Of a stretch of DNA of 16,721 nucleotides, positions 1-6,515 are shown one piece after another. Made by a program: the position numbers and the translations under genes. Each line of letters starts with the position of its first letter. Positions within the stretch are counted from its first letter, which is position 1. Below the pieces are notes generated by a model, which ran no database searches, was not told the origin of the DNA, and saw only the letters and a program-made list of their open reading frames with translations. Origin of the DNA: JBEKYD01 sp049509915. Its GTDB lineage: Bacteria > Acidobacteriota > Terriglobia > Bryobacterales > Bryobacteraceae. The stretch lies in NCBI GenBank assembly GCA_049509915.1, contig JBEKZL010000201.1:1-16721 (forward strand). Reading direction: 5' to 3'.

Positions 1-507
1 TCTTTCACTCCCCCAGTAGAGCGGTTAGCCCGCCGGTTGTTTCCTGGGCAAATGGCCGCTAAATTCGTTGCGCCTGAGCCCTATGAGCACAACACGTTCA
101 CTCTCGAGGGCCAGGAATTGCGCATCATCGAGCAGGGCCACACCGATAGTGCTGATACGACGTCTCTGTACGTTCCATCGATCGGCCTGGTCGTCGCAGG
201 CGACGTAGTGTATAACCAGTGCCATATGTACGTCGGCGACACCACCCCAGAGAGCCGGAAGAACTGGGTCGCGGCGTTGGACCGGTTGGCGGCGCTCGAG
301 CCATCGATTGTTGTTGCCGGTCACAAGAAGCCCGGCGCGCCCGACTCGCCGTCGGCGATCGAGGAGACGAAGCGCTATCTGCTCGACTTTGATCGGCTGC
401 AGAAAACCGCGACGTCCGACGAAGAGCTGTTCAACAAGATGACGGAGCTTTACCCCCATTGGGTAGCGAATCAGTCGTGGTTGATGTTCGGATTCCCGGG
501 CGGCTGA
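1..507 (+). CDS. MBL-fold metallo-hydrolase, C-terminal part (5' end outside window)
   Basis: The frame is open from the first base, so the gene starts upstream; the TTG at 37 is probably not the start, because the residues before it (VERLARRLFPGQ) already resemble this family. 168 residues are visible. The metallo-beta-lactamase fold is shown by GHTDSAD (metal-ligand His at visible residue 47), VVAGDVVY (bridging Asp at 68) and VVAGHKKPG (last His at 108). The first HxHxDH metal motif would lie upstream of the window. Such proteins are cytosolic or exported hydrolases of unknown substrate, and the sequence does not reveal which. The C-terminal helix after AGHKKPG is typical of the group often annotated 'MBL fold metallo-hydrolase'. 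It converges on the encapsulin gene. Confident about the fold, not about the substrate. Confidence 0.85.
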   Translation, partial: SFTPPVERLARRLFPGQMAAKFVAPEPYEHNTFTLEGQELRIIEQGHTDSADTTSLYVPSIGLVVAGDVVYNQCHMYVGDTTPESRKNWVAALDRLAALEPSIVVAGHKKPGAPDSPSAIEETKRYLLDFDRLQKTATSDEELFNKMTELYPHWVANQSWLMFGFPGG

Positions 508-532
508 GGGGAACGCGCGCTCGCGTATTTAA

Positions 533-551
533 AGGACTTCAGAGTAGTCCT
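533..551. terminator. small hairpin between convergent genes, possible terminator
   Basis: AGGACT (533-538) is repeated inverted as AGTCCT (546-551) around a 7-base loop. It sits between the stop of the MBL hydrolase and the stop of the encapsulin gene, where a bidirectional terminator would be expected. The stem is short and neither side has a T-run, so it is only a weak candidate. Confidence 0.2.
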
Positions 552-618
552 CCAACTGGCGCCCCAGAGCCTTACTGCTCGTGGCTTCGGTGTGGGATCC
601 ACTTCCTCCGTGCCGGCA

Positions 619-1437
619 TCACGGCGTCTTCGGCTTCGCGGGAGGGGCCAGCGCGACGGCAGCCTCGGCGGTGAGCGGGAGGAAGGTGAGCGCCTCCTGC
701 AGGTACAGGTGGACAACGGTATCGGTGTGATTGGAATAGCCGATCGAGACGTCCTGGCCGATGTGCAGCTCGAAATCGCCGCCGCGGGTAGTCAGCACGA
801 AAGCGCCGGCAATGGCGGGCGCCCATATGATTTGATCGTTGACAAGCCGCTTGACGTGCTCCAGGACCGGGTATCCGTGGTCGCTGGTCTCGGCAAGCGC
901 CGTGTAGGCTTCGGCGCCGAGCAGCACCGAGTAGGGTCCGTTGACACCGACAAGGCGCAACTGGCTTAGGCCTTGGGCAATGGCTTGCGGATACTCGCGC
1001 ACATCGGCGGGCAGCGTCATGATGGGATTGCTGGTTCCCTGACGGATGCCTCCGATGCCGGCGGCGGCATAACCCTCAAATATGGCGCCGTCCTCGGCAA
1101 AGGCAATTTGTCGCGCGGCAACCTTCGCCGGTTGCCAGTCCGCGTCGTTCGCGCCACGCTCGACATCGTCGATCGCCTGACGATCCAGCTCGAACGGAAC
1201 ACGCAGCTCGACCAGCGCATTTACCTCCCGCTGCCTCGCGACGATACCTTCCCCCGGAGCCTCGATCGTCCGCAAGTGGCCGGTGGCGACGGCGGAGAGG
1301 GCGGTGCCGCCCGGCCCCTTTACGTCCACCACCCGCCGTCCGGCAAGGTAGCGTTTGAGCGTGCGCGATATTTCCTCATCGATCTGAGCCCATGCGGAAT
1401 CGGTAATCGGGGCTAGTTCGCGATGGAGATTATTCAT
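619..1437 (-). CDS. family 1 encapsulin shell protein
   Basis: 272 residues, close to the usual ~265 for encapsulin (linocin M18/CFP29 family, HK97 phage-capsid fold) that assembles into a hollow protein shell in the cytosol. Seen: an N-terminus of the family type (LHRELAPITDSAWAQID), the VDVKGPGG segment after the first helix, an ERG segment near residue 94, NGPYSVLLG near 166, and the hallmark RGGDFELHIGQDVSIGY near 218-234. The open frame extends 35 codons further upstream, but that part overlaps the peroxidase and has no family similarity. The ATG at 1437 has a good ribosome site (AAAGGAG, 9 bases upstream). It overlaps the last codons of the DyP peroxidase gene by 8 bases, so translation is probably coupled. 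The tail after residue 256 is rich in Ala, Pro and Lys and slightly longer than in well-known members. Confidence 0.95.
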   Translation of the reverse strand: MNNLHRELAPITDSAWAQIDEEISRTLKRYLAGRRVVDVKGPGGTALSAVATGHLRTIEAPGEGIVARQREVNALVELRVPFELDRQAIDDVERGANDADWQPAKVAARQIAFAEDGAIFEGYAAAGIGGIRQGTSNPIMTLPADVREYPQAIAQGLSQLRLVGVNGPYSVLLGAEAYTALAETSDHGYPVLEHVKRLVNDQIIWAPAIAGAFVLTTRGGDFELHIGQDVSIGYSNHTDTVVHLYLQEALTFLPLTAEAAVALAPPAKPKTP

Positions 1438-2524
1438 ATCGGATGTCTCCTTTGAGGGAACCGATGCCGAGCGAACCGTCGTGCACCGAGAGGTTGGATG
1501 GATAGGGTTCGGTCGCCGCCGACGCGGCGGGGGAGTTCGCAACCGCAGGCTGGTCCTCGGTTACATTGTCCAGAAACGTCGCGGACGGCACGAAGAACAG
1601 GTTTCCGGTGACGGCGCGGCTGAAGTCGAGCAGCCGGTCATAGTTGCCGGGCGGGCGGCCGACGAACATGTTCGCGAGCATCTGCTCGATCGTGCGAGGC
1701 GAACGGCTGTAGCCGATGAAATACGTGCCAAATTCAGCCTCCGAGGGCCGGCCAAACGGCATGTTGTCGCGCAGGATCTTGATCTCTTTCCCGTCCTCGA
1801 CGATCGTAGTGAGCGCGTTGTGCGCTGACGTCGGCTTGACGGAATCGTCCAATTCGATGTCGGACAGCTTAGTGCGGCCGATGATGTGCTCCTGCGCCTC
1901 GGTGGAGAGCGCATTCCATGCGGCAAGATCATGGAGATATTTTTGCACAATGACGTAGCTGCCGCCGGCGAACGCAGCATCCTCCTCGCCCACCATCACG
2001 GCGCCGATCGCTGCCGCGCCCCGGGGATTCTCAGTGCCGTCCACGAAACCGATGAGATCGCGATCGTCGAAGTAACGGAAGCCGTGCACTTCGTCCACCG
2101 GCGAAACGGAATCTCCCAAACGCGCCATCAACTGAGTGGCAAGCTCAAAGCATAGATCCATCCGCTTCGCGCGGATGTGGAACAGCAAGTCGCCCGGCGT
2201 GGAGACTGCATTGCGTGCTCCGGCGCGGATCTCCCGGAACGGGTGCAGTTCGGCCGGTCGAGGTGGCCCAAAGAGGCGGTCCCACGCGTCGGACCCAAAC
2301 CCCATGACGCAGGAAAGGCTCGCTTCCAGGTCGCGAAACTCCACCGCGCGCAACAGCGCAGCAAGGTCCGCGCAGAACGACCGTAGGGTGGCGCGGCTGT
2401 CAGATCCCGGACGGAGTGCCACGACCAGGAATATCGCGGCGCGGGTAAGCGGAGCGGCTACCGGTTGCGCGAGGGCAGGCAAGACACGTGCAGCTTTGGG
2501 CGCGCTCATCGGATCGGTCTCCAT
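1430..2524 (-). CDS. DyP-type heme peroxidase, encapsulin cargo
   Basis: 364 residues. Dye-decolorizing peroxidases use heme and H2O2 to oxidise phenolic and dye-like substrates. Seen: the GxxDG motif GFVDGTENP with catalytic Asp162, the heme-ligand His235 in SAHNAL, and the distal Arg252 and Asn254 in ILRDNMPFG, followed by EFGTYFIGYSR. This pattern fits the B (P) type. After the catalytic domain (to about residue 320) comes a low-complexity linker (A, S, P-rich, 325-345) and then DGSLGIGSLKG (349-359), the classic encapsulin cargo-loading peptide, here followed by DIRYE. The encapsulin gene follows with an 8-base overlap, so the enzyme is very likely packaged in the shell. Start: ATG 2524 is given; ATG 2509, 9 bases after a GGAG, is an equal candidate. 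No signal peptide, so cytosolic. Confidence 0.95.
   Translation of the reverse strand: METDPMSAPKAARVLPALAQPVAAPLTRAAIFLVVALRPGSDSRATLRSFCADLAALLRAVEFRDLEASLSCVMGFGSDAWDRLFGPPRPAELHPFREIRAGARNAVSTPGDLLFHIRAKRMDLCFELATQLMARLGDSVSPVDEVHGFRYFDDRDLIGFVDGTENPRGAAAIGAVMVGEEDAAFAGGSYVIVQKYLHDLAAWNALSTEAQEHIIGRTKLSDIELDDSVKPTSAHNALTTIVEDGKEIKILRDNMPFGRPSEAEFGTYFIGYSRSPRTIEQMLANMFVGRPPGNYDRLLDFSRAVTGNLFFVPSATFLDNVTEDQPAVANSPAASAATEPYPSNLSVHDGSLGIGSLKGDIRYE
1447..1453 (-). promoter_or_regulatory. encapsulin ribosome binding site inside the DyP gene
   Basis: On the minus strand AAAGGAG lies 9 bases before the encapsulin ATG. These bases are also the codons for Leu-Lys-Gly-Asp in the cargo-loading tail of the peroxidase, so one stretch serves as shell-gene ribosome site and as targeting-peptide coding sequence. 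It decides the encapsulin start at 1437. Confidence 0.75.
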
Positions 2525-2569
2525 CGCTTGTCATCCCTGGCGGAGTGCAAAGGCTCGGACCGCAAGCGT

Positions 2570-2600
2570 ATCATAATCTGCACGCGAAATCTGCACGCGA
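2570..2600 (-). promoter_or_regulatory. candidate promoter/operator of the DyP-encapsulin operon
   Basis: Read on the minus strand, two perfect adjacent 13-bp copies of TCGCGTGCAGATT (2600-2588 and 2587-2575) run straight into a -10-like TATGAT (2575-2570), about 46 bases before the first DyP ATG. No good -35 hexamer is seen at 17 bases; the repeats occupy that place, which suggests a regulator site instead of a plain sigma-70 promoter. Prediction from sequence pattern only. Confidence 0.4.
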
Positions 2601-3060
2601 ACGTCCAACCTACCGCCTCGGCCCCCCATTCCCGATACAACCCCTTGGACGAAGCCACCCTGGTTTGGCAGGACGATTGCTCTGTGGGATTGTGTAGAGC
2701 TTACATCGCGGGCCGTTCACAATGGGCCTGCCAAGCAAAGGGAACGTCACGCCTAATGCTACCGCCGCCTTCGTTGCGCCGCAATCGTCCTGACAACCCG
2801 AACCGTGCCACTCAGAACTGCCGCGAAGCGGCTTCGTCCGGTTCTGGGAGATGAGGCATAACCCCGCGTCGGGCCGGCGAACGCGACCGTGGCCGAACTT
2901 CTGCGCCTCCAGTGGCTTCCGAGATCCACGGTTAACGCTCCGAACGTCCGCCCCCGACGACCACAAGACTGGTTTCAGGGGCCGACCTCATTGTGAAACA
3001 CCGGCGCAAGAGTCCCGAAGGCATCCTTTATGACAGATGGCGCGGCTTTTGGCCAGTGGT
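2601..3060. other. intergenic stretch, no gene recognised
   Basis: About 460 bases between the DyP promoter region and the end of the NTF2-like gene. Several short open frames occur on both strands, but none shows a family motif, a convincing ribosome site or a consistent codon pattern. I see no RNA gene or clear terminator here. Confidence 0.5.
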
Positions 3061-3528
3061 CTACTTGGTCTTCACATCGTCCCGCCTGAACGTCGTCACC
3101 TGCGCCTGCATCAGGCCATCCTTCGTCTCATAGGCGTCGGCGCCGCGGTAGGGATGCGCCAGAAACGGAGAGTCGGCCCTCCACTGCACATTCAGCGTGT
3201 CCCCCACTTTTTGCGTATGCTCCGCCGTGAATTTCAGCCCGCAGATCCCACCTTCGCGAAAAGGCTTTACCACCTGAGCAAACATTGCGCCCACGGCCTC
3301 CCGCCCCTGGGCAAGCACCCCATCCGGAGAGAAAATCTCCACGTCCGCCGGATCTTGTGCCAGAATACGCTTCCAGTCGCAGGCGTTGATTGCCTCCATA
3401 TGTTCCTTCACCACGGCTTCGGCGCTGGCCTGCCGTTTCAAGGGCGGCAGCTTCGCCTGCTGCGCCATGACGCCTGATGCAACAGCGATCGCCACCATCG
3501 CACTACGAGTTGTGAAATGTCGGTTCAT
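3061..3528 (-). CDS. secreted NTF2/SnoaL-like domain protein
   Basis: 155 residues from ATG 3528. The start is chosen because it opens a typical signal peptide: a basic N-terminus (MNRHFTTR), a hydrophobic stretch (MVAIAVASG) and a possible signal peptidase I site after VMA, before QQ. A longer frame to 3585 would bury this leader. The mature part fits the SnoaL/ketosteroid-isomerase-like cone fold: helix SAEAVVKEHMEAINACDW, then a strand with VEIFSPDGV, the helix GREAVGAMFAQVV, and late strands (AEHTQKVGDTLNVQWRAD, LMQAQVTTFRRD). Such small exported proteins are common in Acidobacteriota; the ligand or reaction is unknown. The upstream ribosome site is weak (GAAG 5 bases before ATG). It appears to be a single-gene unit. 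Confidence 0.75.
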   Translation of the reverse strand: MNRHFTTRSAMVAIAVASGVMAQQAKLPPLKRQASAEAVVKEHMEAINACDWKRILAQDPADVEIFSPDGVLAQGREAVGAMFAQVVKPFREGGICGLKFTAEHTQKVGDTLNVQWRADSPFLAHPYRGADAYETKDGLMQAQVTTFRRDDVKTK

Positions 3529-3545
3529 GGTCTTCAGGCTATCAT

Positions 3546-3555
3546 CCCCTAGGGG
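3546..3555. promoter_or_regulatory. 10-bp palindrome upstream of the NTF2-like gene
   Basis: CCCCTAGGGG is a perfect palindrome 18 bases before the ATG at 3528. Its place fits an operator, but a single short palindrome in GC-rich DNA is weak evidence. Confidence 0.2.
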
Positions 3556-3563
3556 GAGAATAG

Positions 3564-3833
3564 GAAGCGATTGGCGACGAAGCATCTGCCAATCTGCCAG
3601 CAGACACAGAACTCGAAAGAAGCCGACTGCGGATCACCAAACTTCGGATAGTCTTGGAGGCGCACCACGTGCAAATGTGCGCCGCTCCTTATGCGCAAGA
3701 TCGGTGCCACGAATGCCTGCAGCACCTGGTGCGATCGGCCAAGCGCTTCTTGCCGGGAATGAGCACGGAGTGGCCGCGATTGGTGGTTTCGGAGGAAGTT
3801 GTGGAAGGTATCGCACCGGGTCTGCTCGTGTAG
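3564..3833 (+). other. unassigned open frame without a clear start, possible gene remnant
   Basis: Between TAG at 3561 and TAG at 3831 there are 89 sense codons. They read like protein: helical, charged segments (LERSRLRITKLRIVLEAHH), a CHEC pair, and an ordered C-terminus (SAKRFLPGM, EWPRLVVSEEVVEGIAPGLLV). There is no ATG or GTG near the 5' end; the first common alternative start is TTG at 3654, with no ribosome site. I do not recognise the family. It may be the 3' part of a gene cut at its 5' end next to the NTF2-like gene, or chance. What follows (3834-3911) is AT-richer and shows nothing. Confidence 0.3.
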
Positions 3834-3911
3834 TCGGCAACGCGCAGCAGCGATACACTACCTTTAAATGCAATTTTAAACCCATGCTGAGCCTGTGCCT
3901 CTTTGCCTTAG

Positions 3912-4163
3912 CTGGCCTACCATGTGGATCTGACGATTCCGAGCTTCGGTATCCAGGAAGAGAATGACTTCCCGCCGGGTGTGCACGATCTGATGCCGGG
4001 AACGCTGAAGTTGGAGGGATGCTACCTGTACGGGAATGAAGCTCCGGGCCTGGGAATTGACATCGGTGAGGAAGCGGCGCTCAGGTATCCGCCAAGCCGG
4101 ATTCGCCCGTGCGACGATTGGACCACCGGACGCGGCATGGATGGATCGCTTATCATGCCCTAG
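3912..4163 (+). pseudogene. C-terminal stump of an enolase-superfamily mannonate dehydratase (ManD/RspA type)
   Basis: The frame after TAG 3909 encodes LAYHVDLTIPSFGIQEEN, then FPPGVHDLMPG, GCYLYGNEAPGLGIDIGEEAALRYP, and ends in GRGMDGSLIMP with TAG at 4161. This matches the last ~80 residues of the enolase-superfamily sugar-acid dehydratases (mannonate/galactonate dehydratase, RspA), whose C-termini carry the FGIQE, PGLGIDI and DG-P blocks. Full-length members have about 400 residues; the barrel domain with its metal ligands is missing, and an in-frame stop lies directly upstream. The remnant ends 23 bases before the intact mannonate dehydratase, so the two probably formed a tandem once. An initiation at GTG 3924 would give only a 79-residue inactive fragment. 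Confidence 0.75.
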
Positions 4164-4186
4164 AGACGAAACATAGAGGTGTTGCC

Positions 4187-5254
4187 ATGAAAGTGACTAG
4201 ACGCACGATGATCAGCGCGGCAGCGACGGCGTGTGCGATACACGCTGCTCCGCGCAGCAGGCTGAGGAAGCCGGATGCCTGGATGCCCCGGCTATCGGAA
4301 AATCTCGCTGACACCAAGCCGCAGACGTTGAAGTGGCTGAAACAACTTGGCTGCACGACGGTGATTTATCAGGGCACCGACGATGTAGATCACGATCGCA
4401 AGGGTTACTGGACTGTCGCTGATATTCTGCCTCACAAACAGAATTGCGTCGACGCCGGGATGACTCTGGAATCGATGATGATACCCATCGACACCTACTT
4501 ACAGGCGCGACTGGGCAAGCCGGGGCGCGATCGGGAAATTGAAAACGTGTGCAAGACTATTCATGCCGTGGGCGAGGCTGGCATCCCAATGATGGAATGG
4601 CGATTCTGGCCGGACTTCTATTGGGATGGTCGCGTTGGTTATTACGACAAACCGGGCCGCGGTGGCGCGGGCTTTCGGGGATTCGATTATGGCCGCGTAA
4701 AAGACTCGCCTCCCTTCCCCGAGATCGGGTTGGTCAGCGAAAGCGAGATGTGGTCACGTTTTCTCTATTTCACCAAACCCATCGTGGCCGCGGCGCAGAA
4801 GGCCAACGTGCGATTGTCCATGCATCCATGTGATCCTCCAGTGGCCACTATGCGCGGCGTCGCGCGCATTTTCCACTCGCCCGATAATATGCGCCGCTTC
4901 CTGAAGGAAGTGCCCAACGCGCATAGCGGTATTACCTTCTGTCAAGGCACCTTCACCGAGATGGGTTGTGACGTGTTGCAGGAAATCAAGTACTTCGCGG
5001 GACAGAAGAAGATTAATCTGGTGCATTTCCGGGCAGTCCAGGGAACCGTGCCGAACTATACCGAAGTTTTCATCGATGAAGGTGACATCGACATGGTCCT
5101 TGCGATGAAAACTTATAAGGAGGCCGGTTACATTGGACCCATCGTTTCTGATCACACGCCCGCAGTTGTGGGCGACGACGCGTGGGGATTACTGGGCCGG
5201 ACTTACTCGCACGGTTTTATGAACGCTGCTGTTCACGCAGCCAACTTGTTTTAG
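4187..5254 (+). CDS. mannonate dehydratase (UxuA-like TIM barrel) with Tat-type leader
   Basis: 355 residues from ATG 4187, which has an AGAGG ribosome site 7 bases upstream; the frame continues 26 codons further up but without family similarity. The protein resembles D-mannonate dehydratase (D-mannonate to 2-keto-3-deoxygluconate, hexuronate breakdown), a xylose-isomerase-like TIM barrel. Candidate metal ligands are His213 (SMHPCDPP), Cys252 (FCQGTF), His280 (LVHFR) and Asp322 (SDHTP), the His/Cys/His/Asp set expected for UxuA; the MEWRFWPDF block at 136-144 also fits. The N-terminus (TRRTMISAAATACAIHAA) looks like a twin-arginine signal, so it may be exported, unlike the cytosolic enterobacterial enzyme. 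A related fold member (sugar isomerase/epimerase) is the main alternative. Confidence 0.85.
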   Translation: MKVTRRTMISAAATACAIHAAPRSRLRKPDAWMPRLSENLADTKPQTLKWLKQLGCTTVIYQGTDDVDHDRKGYWTVADILPHKQNCVDAGMTLESMMIPIDTYLQARLGKPGRDREIENVCKTIHAVGEAGIPMMEWRFWPDFYWDGRVGYYDKPGRGGAGFRGFDYGRVKDSPPFPEIGLVSESEMWSRFLYFTKPIVAAAQKANVRLSMHPCDPPVATMRGVARIFHSPDNMRRFLKEVPNAHSGITFCQGTFTEMGCDVLQEIKYFAGQKKINLVHFRAVQGTVPNYTEVFIDEGDIDMVLAMKTYKEAGYIGPIVSDHTPAVVGDDAWGLLGRTYSHGFMNAAVHAANLF

Positions 5255-5672
5255 TGCTCCGGGGGCTCGGTTGGGAATCGAGAGGAGGCGAAGTGGCGAC
5301 TGGGGGCAGAGGACAAGCTGGCAGGCCAATAGTGCGTCGGGGATTTTCTATCGGTGAGACGCAGGGATAGTGGGCGCTTTGAGAAGCGTTGGATTGTGGA
5401 CAGTAGATCGGCGTCGGCATTTGAGGCGGCCTTTGGTGGAGGACGGAGTCGGATCTGAACAGCGGTAAGCCGCTCGATTAGGACCATCGGGCTTCCGCGG
5501 TTCAGGCAGGTCCAGAGCGTTGACGGGTGGTCTTGTGGGTCACCGTGGCTTGGCACGGATTGAGCCGCGATGGGCGCCGCGGCAAGTCGTTTGCAGACTG
5601 GAAGCAGGGTGGCGCGGCGCCGGCTTGCGAGGAAGCCAAAGTGCCGGATTCGGACGAAGCCGCGGGGCAAAG
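5255..5672. other. intergenic stretch, only a tRNA-3'-end-like fragment seen
   Basis: About 420 bases. Open frames on both strands are low-complexity (rich in Arg, Pro, Ser) and unrecognised. On the minus strand 5460-5434 reads GTTCAGATC followed by a tail ending CCTCCACCA, like the T-loop and 3' end of a tRNA, but no matching acceptor 5' strand or anticodon arm can be folded. It may be a decayed tRNA or integration scar, or chance. Confidence 0.3.
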
Positions 5673-5777
5673 GACATCGCGCAAGCCGAAAGGTTCGCCC
5701 GCACCGAGCTCGAAGCCGCCGGCCTGACAGCCGAGTTGAGGGGCAACCAAGGCGATCCGTGGAGAGAACTCGCTTAG
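5673..5777 (+). pseudogene. remnant of an M20-family dipeptidase (N-terminal helix only)
   Basis: 34 codons encode DIAQAERFARTELEAAGL, then TAELRGNQGDPWRELA and TAG. The first 21 residues from Ile match the intact dipeptidase starting at 6516 (ILRAAEFARGELEALGLKAEL) at 14 positions, and the next residues keep the spacing of its EGRGNPLVYGE block. Before 5673 and after 5777 no peptidase similarity is found; catalytic residues are absent. The DNA differs at many third positions from the intact gene, so this is an old paralogue or transferred stump and not a recent duplication. Confidence 0.55.
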
Positions 5778-5894
5778 TCACTCAGGCAACCGTGATGTTG
5801 ACACCCGGTTGATACGCCAATCGGCTCTTCCCCCCAAAGGTGCAGCCCCGGCGAGTGCACCATTAAACATAGGTTGAGATCCCTCGGAGGAGAC

Positions 5895-6320
5895 ATGTCT
5901 ATTTTGAGCCCAGGCTCAAGCAGAGTTCGTCTGCGCGTCGTTCCGGCGCTGGTTGCTCCAGCAGTGACCGCGGGTACTCTTTCTGGCGGAATGCTCTGGC
6001 AGGTTTCGGGCGCCGGCGGCTACGACGGAGTCGGACCGAACTATCCGGTTTTCGGTTCGAGCTAAATGAACACGTACACCACCGTAACCATCAGCTTTCC
6101 GTTCTGCGGAGACGTTAGGGATTCCGATACCGAAGGACGGTCAACCTGACCAACCAGATCGGACCCGGTACTACGGCGGCCAACGAGGTGGCGCCGCCGC
6201 TCCGGAGCCCGCGACACCAGCTCAGCTCAGCTACGGCCCTGTCCGGCGTTGGCGTGCTTCTCCTTGGCTTCCGCGCGAAGCGTGGCCGGAGGCCCATCGC
6301 CCGGGTTGGCCGACAGTAGG
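5895..6320 (+). pseudogene. possible decayed PEP-CTERM protein gene
   Basis: ATG 5895 follows a strong ribosome site (GGAGGAGAC). The frame gives a leader-like start (VRLRVVPALVAPAVTAGT), then a WQVSGAGGYDGVGPNYP segment, and stops at 6063-6065. Further down, one frame encodes VNLTNQIGPGTTAANEV and, after the APEPATPA motif that lies in a second frame, the first frame resumes with ALSGVGVLLLGFRAKRGRR before TAG at 6318. PEP-AT, a hydrophobic helix and a basic tail are the PEP-CTERM exosortase sorting signal. The pieces lie in order but in different frames, so the gene is broken by frameshifts and perhaps a deletion. No exosortase gene is in the window. Moderate to low confidence. Confidence 0.4.
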
Positions 6321-6515
6321 GGTCGCGGAAGTTGCCGTCGCAGTTTGGTCCACTTTTCAACGGCACCTAAGCCGGCGCTGATCCACGCAAAATCGGCCGC
6401 GCGCTTGATTTTCTACCGCGCGGGGGGGCGGAAATAATGGAAGTGTGTGAGGCGAAATGGCACTGGGCCGTGCCCGCTCGGCCCGCATGCTGCTACCTTA
6501 ATACGGAGGTCCTCC

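Noticed and set aside
6507..6515. palindrome GGAGGTCCTCC just before the dipeptidase ATG as a regulatory hairpin
   Set aside because: With a one-base centre it cannot form a hairpin; the GGAGGT half is a normal ribosome site.
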